Below, piece by piece: positions 7,978-14,872 of a stretch of DNA of 29,246 nucleotides. The notes below the pieces were generated by a model that saw only the letters and a list, made by a program, of their open reading frames with translations, ran no database searches and was not told the DNA's origin. The position numbers were made by a program, and so were the translations under genes. The stretch lies in NCBI GenBank assembly GCA_002477565.1, contig DLQL01000027.1:1-29246 (forward strand). Direction: 5' to 3'. Source of the stretch: Flavobacteriaceae bacterium UBA7433. Lineage in GTDB: Bacteria; Bacteroidota; Bacteroidia; Flavobacteriales; Flavobacteriaceae. Each line of letters starts with the position of its first letter. Position 1 is the first letter of the stretch.

Positions 7978-9267
7978 TCAATCCCTTTTCAAGGCTTTCA
8001 AACGAAGACTAACCGCATTTTTATGTGCTTGTAGTCCTTCGGCATCTGCCATGAGTTCAATGGCGTTTCCAATGACTTGAATTCCTTTCGGTGAAATTTT
8101 TTGAAAGGTAATTTTCTTTGTGAAAGCATCCATGTTCACACCGCTGTACATTCTTGCAAAAGCATTGGTGGGCAAGGTATGGTTTGTTCCAGAAGCATAA
8201 TCTCCCGCACTTTCTGGCGTGTAGGGACCGATAAATACGGATCCTGCATTTTCTATCTTATCGAGGTAAATCGCTTCATTTTCCACATTCAAAATCAAAT
8301 GTTCAGGTGCATAGGCATTGATAAAATCTAATTGGTCTTCAATTTTCTCAAAACAAATCAGTTGGGAATTGTCAATGGCATTGGCTGCCATTTCTTTTCT
8401 CGGCAATTCTTTCAATTGCAAAGCCACTTCTGCTTGAATATCTTCCAATTGTTTTTTTGTATTTGCCAGGCAGATGACCTGACTATCATGTCCGTGTTCT
8501 GCTTGGGACAACAAATCGGATGCGACAAAAGAGGGGTTTGCGGCCTCGTCTGCAACCACCATCAATTCAGAGGGACCTGCTGGCATGTCAATAGAAACCC
8601 CTTGTGTCAAAGCGTATTGCTTTGCAGCTGTCACGTATTGATTTCCAGGCCCAAACAATTTGTAGACACTCGGTACAGATTCAGTACCATAGGTCATTGC
8701 GGCAATGGCTTGAACACCTCCCAACTTAAAAAGAGTGGTGACTCCTACCAATTTGGCAGTGTACAAAATGGCTGGATGTATCTTTCCGTCTTTGTCAGGA
8801 GGTGAACACAAAACAATCTCTTTGCTTCCTGCCAAGACAGCTGGAATTCCCAACATCAAGATGGTTGAAAATAATGGAGCTGTTCCTCCAGGAATGTAAA
8901 GGCCTACTTTTTCAATAGCCCGCATCTCCTGCCAACACGTCACTCCAGCGGTAGTTTCAACAACCTCTTTAGGCGTGATTTGTGAACGGTGAAAAACTTC
9001 AATATTGTGCTTTGCCAAAGCGATGGCATTTTTCAAATCTTCCGAAACCAAAGCCGCAGAGGCATCGATTTCTTCTTGACTTACTTTGAGGTCGTTTAAA
9101 ACAACATTGTCAAAACGCGCAGTGTAAACTCGCAAAGCAGCATCGCCGTTCTTTTCAACCTCGTCAAACACTTCGCCAATGACTTTCCCTAAATCAGTTG
9201 ATTTTTTGGTCGGTCGTTGGGTCAAGACAGCCCAGTGTTTTCTGGATGGATTGTCGGTTGTATTCAT
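7978..9267 (-). CDS. hisD: Histidinol dehydrogenase
   Basis: HisD, 429 residues, oxidises histidinol to histidine in two NAD-dependent steps with a zinc ion. The sequence shows YIPGGTAPLFSTILMLGIPA, FGPGNQYVTAAK, DMPAGPSELMVVAD, LLSQAEHGHDSQ (zinc and catalytic region) and GPYTPESAGDYASGTNHTLP, all family hallmarks. It is the second gene of the operon, 81 bp downstream of hisG; a short GC-rich inverted repeat lies in that gap. Confidence 0.97.
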   Translation of the reverse strand: MNTTDNPSRKHWAVLTQRPTKKSTDLGKVIGEVFDEVEKNGDAALRVYTARFDNVVLNDLKVSQEEIDASAALVSEDLKNAIALAKHNIEVFHRSQITPKEVVETTAGVTCWQEMRAIEKVGLYIPGGTAPLFSTILMLGIPAVLAGSKEIVLCSPPDKDGKIHPAILYTAKLVGVTTLFKLGGVQAIAAMTYGTESVPSVYKLFGPGNQYVTAAKQYALTQGVSIDMPAGPSELMVVADEAANPSFVASDLLSQAEHGHDSQVICLANTKKQLEDIQAEVALQLKELPRKEMAANAIDNSQLICFEKIEDQLDFINAYAPEHLILNVENEAIYLDKIENAGSVFIGPYTPESAGDYASGTNHTLPTNAFARMYSGVNMDAFTKKITFQKISPKGIQVIGNAIELMADAEGLQAHKNAVSLRLKALKRD

Positions 9268-9333
9268 GGTGATTTATTTTTTAGCAAGTTTGAAAGCTGG
9301 AATCAATTTCTCTTTCTAAAAACATTGCTGATG

Positions 9334-9346
9334 TGCCCATTGGGCA
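9334..9346 (-). repeat. Small GC-rich inverted repeat between hisG and hisD
   Basis: TGCCCATTGGGCA forms at best a five-base-pair stem with a three-base loop. No T-run follows on either strand, so it is not an intrinsic terminator. It might slow exonucleases or set hisG/hisD mRNA ratio, or be chance. Confidence 0.3.
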
Positions 9347-9348
9347 GG

Positions 9349-10206
9349 TTATAAAATCATTTTTTCAATTGGGATGACCAAAATTCCTTCGGCACCATGG
9401 CTTTTCAAAGCGTCGATGATGTCCCAGTATTTGCTTTTTTCTATGACAGTGTGAATCGAACTCCACCCTGCTTGAGCCAAGGGCAAAACCGTAGGGCTTT
9501 TCATTCCGGGCAACAACTCAAGGATCTCAGCGACTTTTTCATTGGGCGCATTCAATAAGATGTACTTTGAATTCTGGCCTTTAAGAACCGCTTGTATGCG
9601 AAATCGTACCGTGTCTAAAATGGCTTGCTTTTCAGGTGATAAACTTGGAGCTACGGTCAAAACCGCTTCACTAAAAGCCATTTGAACAGCTTCTTTTAAA
9701 CCGTTTTTAAAGAGGGTACTTCCACTTGAAACAATGTCACAGATGGCATCTGCCAAACCGATATTGGGTGCTATTTCTACAGACCCATTGATAATGTGCA
9801 AATCGGCAGTAATGCCTTGTGCTTTCAAATACTTTTTAACGGTATTTGGGTAAGAAGTAGCGATGCGTTTGCCGTTCAAATCCTGAATGTTTTTGTACTC
9901 AAAGGCTTTAGGAACAGCCAGAGAAACGCGGCATTTGGAAAAACCCAATCGTTCTACAACAGCCAAATCTTCCCCTTTTTCTACCAAAGTATTTTCCCCT
10001 AAAATGGCCACATCGACCACCCCATCTCTCAGGTATTGTGGGATGTCACCATTCCTTAAGTACAAGACTTCCAAAGGAAAATTACGCGCAGCAGCTTTTA
10101 ATTGGTCTTTGCCATTGTCGATGGAAATGCCACAGTTTTTTAAGAGTGCCAAAGAGTCTTGGTTGAGTCTTCCTGATTTTTGTATGGCAATTTTTAATTT
10201 TGTCAT
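9349..10206 (-). CDS. hisG: ATP phosphoribosyltransferase, long form
   Basis: HisG joins ATP and PRPP in the first, committed step of histidine synthesis. The 285-residue length means the long form, with a C-terminal ACT-like regulatory domain (about 215-285, including LPLAQAGWSSIHTVIEKSKYWDIIDALKSHGAEGILVIPIEKMI) that normally binds histidine for feedback inhibition. The catalytic part shows LKIAIQKSGRL at the start, GVVDVAILGENTLVE, RIATSYPNTVKKYL and the PRPP loop near DAICDIVSSGSTL. No HisZ is needed for this form. The ATG at 10206 is chosen because homology begins there; a longer in-frame start at 10263 would lie inside the attenuator terminator. It is the first structural gene of the operon, 45 bp after the terminator T-run. 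Confidence 0.97.
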   Translation of the reverse strand: MTKLKIAIQKSGRLNQDSLALLKNCGISIDNGKDQLKAAARNFPLEVLYLRNGDIPQYLRDGVVDVAILGENTLVEKGEDLAVVERLGFSKCRVSLAVPKAFEYKNIQDLNGKRIATSYPNTVKKYLKAQGITADLHIINGSVEIAPNIGLADAICDIVSSGSTLFKNGLKEAVQMAFSEAVLTVAPSLSPEKQAILDTVRFRIQAVLKGQNSKYILLNAPNEKVAEILELLPGMKSPTVLPLAQAGWSSIHTVIEKSKYWDIIDALKSHGAEGILVIPIEKMIL

Positions 10207-10250
10207 GATTTGTGTTGGTTTTTTGTTGGAACAAAATTGGGAATTGTGAT

Positions 10251-10283
10251 TAAAAAAACCCATTTGATTTGCTCAAACGGGTT
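10251..10283 (-). terminator. his operon attenuator terminator
   Basis: On the minus strand AACCCGTTTGA (complement of 10273-10283) pairs over 11 positions, one of them G-U, with TCAAATGGGTT (complement of 10257-10267) around a five-base loop, and seven Ts (10252-10258) follow. The 5' arm can alternatively pair with TCAGACGAGTT (complement of 10318-10328) in the last leader codons, with one G-U pair and one A-C mismatch. That pairing would be the antiterminator. Confidence 0.85.
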
Positions 10284-10315
10284 TTGATATATGTTTTGTG
10301 TAAGGCACAACATCT

Positions 10316-10372
10316 CTAACTCGTCTGATTACAAGTATGGAAATGATGGTGAAAAAGTGCACTTGACTTCAT
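10316..10372 (-). CDS. hisL: his operon leader peptide
   Basis: An 18-codon ORF, ATG at 10372 and TAG at 10318-10316, reads MKSSALFHHHFHTCNQTS. Four His codons fall within five codons, the standard sensor of charged tRNA-His in his attenuators. It starts about 10-15 nt after the predicted transcription start and ends 33 bp before the terminator stem. If a ribosome stalls on the His run, bases 10318-10328 stay free and can pair with the 5' arm of the terminator, letting transcription enter hisG. If translation reaches the stop codon, the ribosome covers that segment and the terminator forms. A small TTGTG-ccTTA-CACAA hairpin (10302-10316 region) lies between. The peptide itself probably has no function. 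No Shine-Dalgarno sequence is seen, as usual in this group. Confidence 0.87.
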   Translation of the reverse strand: MKSSALFHHHFHTCNQTS

Positions 10373-10390
10373 AATTTTGTTTTAACGTAG

Positions 10391-10421
10391 CAAATATACC
10401 AATTAATTGAAAAACACACAA
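10391..10421 (-). promoter_or_regulatory. Promoter of the his operon
   Basis: On the minus strand TTG (complement of 10419-10421), a 20-bp spacer and TATATTTG (complement of 10391-10398) match the Bacteroidota TTTG/TAnnTTTG promoter. Transcription would begin near 10384, just before the leader ATG at 10372. Confidence 0.65.
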
Positions 10422-10731
10422 TCTAACAGCGTACTTTTTAAAAAATACATCCCCTTAGAGCTTTATGACTCCCGCAACCGTTTTAAATGCTTTGGTGTGT
10501 TTTTAAAAGAGGCCCTTTTTTAGGCCATTTTTGAAGGATAATTGCAGCAAAGAAAACAACCCAGCAAGAAGCCTCAAAAGCAACGAAAATTTACGACCCC
10601 ATATTTATAGAATGCATACCATATTTTTTCAAATAAAGGAACTAGACCTAACAGTTAGGAATAAAAAAGGGACGCTTAAAGTTAAAAATTCACAAGGAAG
10701 CAACTACTGTTTGTACAGTCATTATAGCTGT
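10422..10731. other. Gene-free spacer between the his promoter and the tRNA-Ala terminator
   Basis: I see no gene here. A 101-codon open frame on the plus strand (10531-10836) runs through the complement of the tRNA and has no protein-like features. Small repeats are CCTAACAGTTAGG (10647-10659), a near-perfect palindrome, and GGCC-N8-GGCC (10511-10526) flanked by A/T runs, which might act as a weak terminator. The remainder is A+T-rich sequence. Confidence 0.6.
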
Positions 10732-10773
10732 AAAAAAAATACCGAAACTTTGAATTTACATTCAGGTTTCGGT
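10732..10773 (-). terminator. Terminator downstream of tRNA-Ala
   Basis: ACCGAAAC (10741-10748) pairs with GTTTCGGT (10766-10773), with an inner TGAAT/ATTCA stem. On the minus strand a run of eight Ts (complement of 10732-10739, following an A) comes directly after the stem. It begins nine bases after the tRNA 3' end. Confidence 0.85.
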
Positions 10774-10781
10774 AAATTCTG

Positions 10782-10855
10782 TGGAGCATATCGGATTCGA
10801 ACCGATGACTTCTTGGCTGCCAGCCAAGTACTCTAGCCAACTGAGTTAATGCCCC
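10782..10855 (-). tRNA. tRNA-Ala, anticodon GGC
   Basis: The minus strand folds into a 74-nt cloverleaf. The acceptor GGGGCAT pairs with ATGCTCC, including the G3-U70 wobble that marks alanine tRNAs. The D stem is ACTC/GAGT, the anticodon stem CTTGG/CCAAG with loop CTGGCAG (T33, anticodon GGC, A37), the variable loop AAGTC, and the T arm ATCGG-TTCGAAT-CCGAT. The discriminator is A73. The following bases are CAG, so the CCA end is not encoded. It lies 46 bp after accA on the same strand and may be cut from the accA transcript, although a weak promoter-like TTG-N19-TACTCTTG (10876-10905) sits between them. Confidence 0.93.
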
Positions 10856-10901
10856 CCTTATCAAGGCTTTCAAAGCAAGAGTAGCATTGAAAGCAAACAG
10901 A

Positions 10902-11855
10902 TCAATCTTTGTAGACGCCCATTTGTTCGTATTTGTGTATGCGTTTTTCTACCCTATCCTCAGCAGTCATGCCTTGCAAAACATCCAATTCTTTTAAAAT
11001 GACTTTTTGAACAGTTTCAAAAGTTGCTTCTCTGTCGGAATGTGCTCCTCCCAAAGGCTCGCGAATTACGCCATCGACCAATTTCAAAGACGCCATGTCT
11101 TTGGATGTCAATTTCAATGCAGACGCTGCTTCCACTTTGAAGTCCCAACTGCGCCAAAGAATGGTCGAACAGTTTTCGGGAGAAATGACAGAGTACCAAG
11201 AGTTCTCCATCATCAAAACTCGGTCACCGACACCTATTCCCAAAGCACCTCCAGAAGCTCCTTCTCCAATAATCACTGTGATGATTGGCACTTCTAAGAC
11301 ACACATTTCAAATATGTTTCTCGCGATGGCTTCGCCTTGCCCTCTTTCTTCTGCCTCCAACCCAGGATAAGCTCCAGGCGTATCTACAAAGGTCAATACA
11401 GGAATGCCAAATTTTTCAGCCATGCGCATCAGACGCAACGCTTTTCGATACCCCTCTGGATTGGCCATTCCAAAATTTCGGTATTGTCTTGTTTTAGTGT
11501 TGTAGCCTTTTTGTTGGCCGATAAACATAAAGGATTGGTCCCCTATTTTTCCCAAACCACCAATAATCGCCTTGTCATCTTTTACATTTCGATCTCCGTG
11601 AAGCTCCATAAAAGTCTCCCCAGCTAGTGCTTTTATATAGTCCAATGTATAAGGACGATTGGGGTGTCGTGAAAGCTGTACACGTTGCCATGGTGTAAGG
11701 TTTTTATAAATGTCTTTTTTAAGACTTTTTAATTTTTCAGTCAGTTTCTCACAGGTCTCAGAAACATCTACCTCGCTTTCCTCTCCGATGATTTGGCATT
11801 TGTCCAATTGTTCTTCGAGTTCCTTGATCGGTAATTCAAAATCTAAATACTCCAT
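10902..11855 (-). CDS. accA: Acetyl-CoA carboxylase carboxyltransferase subunit alpha
   Basis: The 317-residue subunit works with AccD to move the carboxyl group from biotin on AccB to acetyl-CoA, giving malonyl-CoA for fatty acid synthesis. It begins MEYLDFELPIKELEEQL, has LTPWQRVQLSRHPNRPYTLDY, FMELHGDRNVKDDKAIIGGLGK, VDTPGAYPGLEAEERGQGEAIA and the crotonase-type oxyanion segment IGEGASGGALGIGVGDRVLM, and ends at the expected length. It has its own well-formed promoter at 11880-11909, within the 63-bp gap after the LptF/G gene, so it can be expressed apart from the tgt unit. tRNA-Ala follows downstream. Confidence 0.97.
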   Translation of the reverse strand: MEYLDFELPIKELEEQLDKCQIIGEESEVDVSETCEKLTEKLKSLKKDIYKNLTPWQRVQLSRHPNRPYTLDYIKALAGETFMELHGDRNVKDDKAIIGGLGKIGDQSFMFIGQQKGYNTKTRQYRNFGMANPEGYRKALRLMRMAEKFGIPVLTFVDTPGAYPGLEAEERGQGEAIARNIFEMCVLEVPIITVIIGEGASGGALGIGVGDRVLMMENSWYSVISPENCSTILWRSWDFKVEAASALKLTSKDMASLKLVDGVIREPLGGAHSDREATFETVQKVILKELDVLQGMTAEDRVEKRIHKYEQMGVYKD

Positions 11856-11879
11856 AGGTTTGTTCTAATAATTGCTTGA

Positions 11880-11909
11880 CAAAGATACTAACTTCAGGAA
11901 AGTATCAAA
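11880..11909 (-). promoter_or_regulatory. Promoter of accA
   Basis: On the minus strand TTTG (complement of 11906-11909), an 18-bp spacer and TATCTTTG (complement of 11880-11887) match the Bacteroidota consensus at every fixed position. The accA ATG is 24 bp further on. Confidence 0.6.
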
Positions 11910-11918
11910 TCAATTCTT

Positions 11919-13052
11919 TTATTTTTTTGACTTAAAATACAAAGCGACAGCCAAAGCACCAAAGAGTGCATTGGGCATCCATATAAATAAAATGGTATTG
12001 CTTCCTGCGACTGCACCCAATACTTCTGAAACTTTCATGAAGAATACGTACAGAAACATAAGACCTATTCCGACAGCCATGTTCACTCCTGTACCGCCTC
12101 GACGTTTGCGAAAGGCCAAGCAAACCGCTATCAGTGTTAAGATATAGGAAGAAAGCGGCAAGGTTGTTCGCTTGTACAATTCCACGTAATACGCATTCAA
12201 GTTTTTGACACCTCGCTGTTCGGAGATGTCGATGAAATTTTTCAATTCTGTAGAAGGCATTTCTTTGGCCAGATAATCAACATACAACAAGTCGCTGGGC
12301 GAAAAATCAAAAACAGTGTCCATTTTTGAACCAACGTGAATGCGATCTTTGTCGTTTAACACCCACCTTTTTTTAAAGTTTGTCAATGAAAAAGTACTGT
12401 CCCTGTTGTTCCAATTGATATTGTCTGCGGTCAAACGGTACTTCAATTGAAGCCCCTCGTATTCTTCGTAAGAGAAATCGTAGCCTCGGTAGGTTCTCAA
12501 TCCAAAGTTTTGAATAAAAATATACCTGCCTTCTCCCAGCTTCATGTTGAACTCTTTGACATAGCTGGTTCCCTTGTTGCGGTTGCTCTTCAGGTATTTG
12601 TTTTCAAATTTTGTGAGTGTTTTGTTTCCGGCCGGAACCACAAAGTGATTCATCAAAAGCGCTAAAATAGCAACGATTGTCGCTCCGATCATATAGGGTT
12701 TTAAAAATCGCGTAAAGGATACGCGCGCAGCATTGATGGCGATGATCTCTGTATTGTTGGAGAGTTTGGACGTAAAAAAAATAACCGCAATAAACAATGC
12801 CAAAGGCATAAAAGTATTGACATAGTAAATGATAAAATTTGCATAATAATCTTCTACAATCTCTTCAAAAGACAAGTTTGTATGTCTCAAAAACTTGTCT
12901 ATTTTTTCCGCAACATCGATGGCGATGGCGATCGGAATCAAGATAAACAACGTAAAGAGAAACGAACCCAGGTACTTTTTCAATATGTATTTGTCTAAGA
13001 TTCTCAATTTTACAAGCGGTTGTTCATTTGTTTGACCATTTTGTTTTTCCAA
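11919..13052 (-). CDS. LptF/LptG family permease
   Basis: This 377-residue inner membrane protein belongs to the YjgP/YjgQ family, the permease part of the ABC machine that lifts lipopolysaccharide from the inner membrane. Three N-terminal membrane segments can be seen (about 30-50, 75-100, 118-142), then a polar periplasmic jelly-roll region (about 145-300) and three C-terminal segments (about 305-325, 330-350, 352-372), the family layout. Whether it is LptF or LptG cannot be told, as no second copy is in the window. The start is uncertain: ATG at 13052 overlaps the end of tgt by 43 bp, while TTG at 13007 would begin at RILDKYILKKYL, where family homology starts, just past the tgt stop. Confidence 0.88.
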   Translation of the reverse strand: MEKQNGQTNEQPLVKLRILDKYILKKYLGSFLFTLFILIPIAIAIDVAEKIDKFLRHTNLSFEEIVEDYYANFIIYYVNTFMPLALFIAVIFFTSKLSNNTEIIAINAARVSFTRFLKPYMIGATIVAILALLMNHFVVPAGNKTLTKFENKYLKSNRNKGTSYVKEFNMKLGEGRYIFIQNFGLRTYRGYDFSYEEYEGLQLKYRLTADNINWNNRDSTFSLTNFKKRWVLNDKDRIHVGSKMDTVFDFSPSDLLYVDYLAKEMPSTELKNFIDISEQRGVKNLNAYYVELYKRTTLPLSSYILTLIAVCLAFRKRRGGTGVNMAVGIGLMFLYVFFMKVSEVLGAVAGSNTILFIWMPNALFGALAVALYFKSKK

Positions 13053-14140
13053 GCTGCAAAATCACCGGCAATAATGTGTTTTCTCGCTTCTCGTGTCAAC
13101 CACAGATAGAATCCTAAATTGTGGATGGTTGCAATTTGTTTGCCCAGCATTTCGTTGGCTGCAAACAAGTGTTTCAAATAGGCTTTTGAATAGAAGGTAT
13201 CTACATAAGTAATGCCCATTTCGTCGATTGGTGAAAAATCATCTTCCCACTTTTTGTTTTTGATGTTGATGCTGCCAAAAGCTGTAAAAAGCATTCCATT
13301 TCGAGCATTTCGTGTCGGCATGACACAATCAAACATGTCCACACCCAAAGCAATGTTCTCCAAAATATTGATCGGTGTTCCAACACCCATCAAATAACGG
13401 GGCTTGTCTTCTGGCAAAACGCTGCAAACCACATCGGTCATGGCGTACATTTCCTCAGCAGGCTCTCCAACAGACAAACCTCCAATGGCATTGCCTTCAG
13501 CACCTACACTTGCAATAAATTCTGCAGATTGCTTTCTCAGATCTTTGTAGGTACTTCCTTGGACAATAGGAAAAAATGTTTGACTGTAGCCGTATTTGTA
13601 GGGGAGTTTTTCCAAATGGCTCATGCAGCGTTTCAACCAACGATGGGTCATGTGCATGGATTTTCTTGCGTAATTAAAATCACAGGGATAAGGTGTACAT
13701 TCGTCAAATGCCATGATGATGTCTGCTCCGATGGTGCGCTGAATTTCCATTACATTTTCCGGTGAAAAAAAGTGCGTAGAACCGTCTATATGGCTTTTAA
13801 AATCCACCCCTGCTTCTTTGATCTTTCTTCTACCCGATAGGGAATAGACTTGGTACCCGCCACTATCTGTTAAAATTGGACGGTCCCAATTCATGAATTT
13901 ATGCAACCCTCCTACTTTTTCAAGGATGGGTGTTTTGGGACGCAAATACAAATGGTATGTATTTCCGAGAATGATGTCGGGGTTGATTTCCTCTTTCAAT
14001 TCTTTTTGATGCACTCCTTTCACTGTGCCCATGGTTCCAACAGGCATAAAAATAGGAGTTTCTATAAGCCCATGATCTGTTGTCATGACAGCAGCTCTCG
14101 CTTTGCTCAATGGGTCTTTGGATTTTATTTCAAACTTCAT
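13010..14140 (-). CDS. tgt: Queuine tRNA-ribosyltransferase (tRNA-guanine transglycosylase)
   Basis: The 376-residue barrel enzyme exchanges guanine-34 of tRNAs with GUN anticodons for preQ1, a step to queuosine. It shows TPIFMPVGTMGTVKG, LGNTYHLYLRPG-like NTYHLYLRPK, the catalytic Asp92 in ILTDSGGYQVYSLSGRRKI, MAFDECTPYP, FPIVQGSTYKDLR, IGGLSVGEP, and the second catalytic Asp in FDCVMPTRNARNGMLFT. The usual zinc site, CxCxxC before YSRAYLRHL plus a later His, is altered: the residues before YSKAYLKHL are GITYVDT, without any Cys, while the His of HNLGFYL remains. The ATG at 14140 is preferred to TTG at 14149, which lies inside a TATATTTG -7 element (14147-14154). The LptF/G gene follows and overlaps or abuts. 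Confidence 0.95.
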   Translation of the reverse strand: MKFEIKSKDPLSKARAAVMTTDHGLIETPIFMPVGTMGTVKGVHQKELKEEINPDIILGNTYHLYLRPKTPILEKVGGLHKFMNWDRPILTDSGGYQVYSLSGRRKIKEAGVDFKSHIDGSTHFFSPENVMEIQRTIGADIIMAFDECTPYPCDFNYARKSMHMTHRWLKRCMSHLEKLPYKYGYSQTFFPIVQGSTYKDLRKQSAEFIASVGAEGNAIGGLSVGEPAEEMYAMTDVVCSVLPEDKPRYLMGVGTPINILENIALGVDMFDCVMPTRNARNGMLFTAFGSINIKNKKWEDDFSPIDEMGITYVDTFYSKAYLKHLFAANEMLGKQIATIHNLGFYLWLTREARKHIIAGDFAAWKNKMVKQMNNRL

Positions 14141-14305
14141 AGGTGGCAAATATAAAACAAACTGAGGTGGCCGAAAAGGTTTCTACTTTAAAAGATTCGC
14201 CTTTGAAATGCTGCGCTGAAGAATTCTATAAAGGAGGGCGACAATATCAAGATTATTTTGATAGCTTTGCAAGAGCCCATTGGTTCTTTTCTTAAAATTT
14301 ATCGC

Positions 14306-14866
14306 ATGGCATATCTTTCCTACATCAAATCGCTTCACATCATATTTGTCATCACCTGGTTTGCAGGTTTGTTTTACATTGTACGCCTGTTTATCTACCA
14401 TGTAGAGGCCGACAAAAAAGAAGAGCCTGCACGCAGCATCTTACAAACCCAATACAAAGTGATGAGCAAACGCTTGTGGTATATCATCACATGGCCTTCC
14501 GCAATTCTTGCCAGTTTTTTTGCTTTTTGGATGCTTTATTTGCTTCCTGGTTTTTTGAACGCGCCATGGATGTGGGTCAAATTGTCTTTTGTGTTGCTTT
14601 TGTACGGTTACCAATGGGGATGTCAAAACATTTACCGACAACTTCAAAACGATGTCATCAAATACAGTGCAGCCAAATTGCGACTTTGGAATGAGGTAGC
14701 AACTGTCATTTTGTTTGCAGTAGTGTTTTTGGTAGAATTGAAAAATTCCATCAATTGGATTTGGGGTGTGACAGGAATCTTCGTATTTGGACTCTTGCTG
14801 ATGGGTTTTGTGAAATTGTACAAAAAAAGAAGGACCAAAAAAAGTTGGGATAAAACAGAAAGCTAA
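14306..14866 (+). CDS. hemJ: HemJ-type protoporphyrinogen IX oxidase (CopD/UPF0093 family)
   Basis: The 186-residue membrane protein has about four to five hydrophobic segments. The opening SYIKSLHIIFVITWFAGLFYIVRLFIYHVEA closely follows the HemJ pattern, with the conserved His in SLHI and the YH pair after RLF, and MSKRLWYIITWPSAILA follows with the Arg-Leu and Pro typical of the family. HemJ oxidises protoporphyrinogen IX to protoporphyrin IX in late heme synthesis. The ATG at 14306 is chosen over an upstream TTG-type start at 14258 because homology begins at MAYLSYIK. It is divergent from tgt with a 165-bp gap and convergent with the glycosyltransferase gene, whose stop lies only six bases away. 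A TAGCTTTG element at 14262-14269 may be its -7 box. Confidence 0.82.
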   Translation: MAYLSYIKSLHIIFVITWFAGLFYIVRLFIYHVEADKKEEPARSILQTQYKVMSKRLWYIITWPSAILASFFAFWMLYLLPGFLNAPWMWVKLSFVLLLYGYQWGCQNIYRQLQNDVIKYSAAKLRLWNEVATVILFAVVFLVELKNSINWIWGVTGIFVFGLLLMGFVKLYKKRRTKKSWDKTES

Positions 14867-14872
14867 AAGAGG

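Noticed and set aside
2824..10206. Possibility that the his genes arrived by transfer as a cassette
   Set aside because: No mobile element, direct repeat or visible change in base use borders the operon, and its order is the usual one for Bacteroidota.
10531..10836. Open frame of 101 codons on the plus strand in the gap before tRNA-Ala
   Set aside because: Its C-terminal part is the antisense of tRNA-Ala and its terminator, composition is not protein-like, and no promoter or family match supports it.
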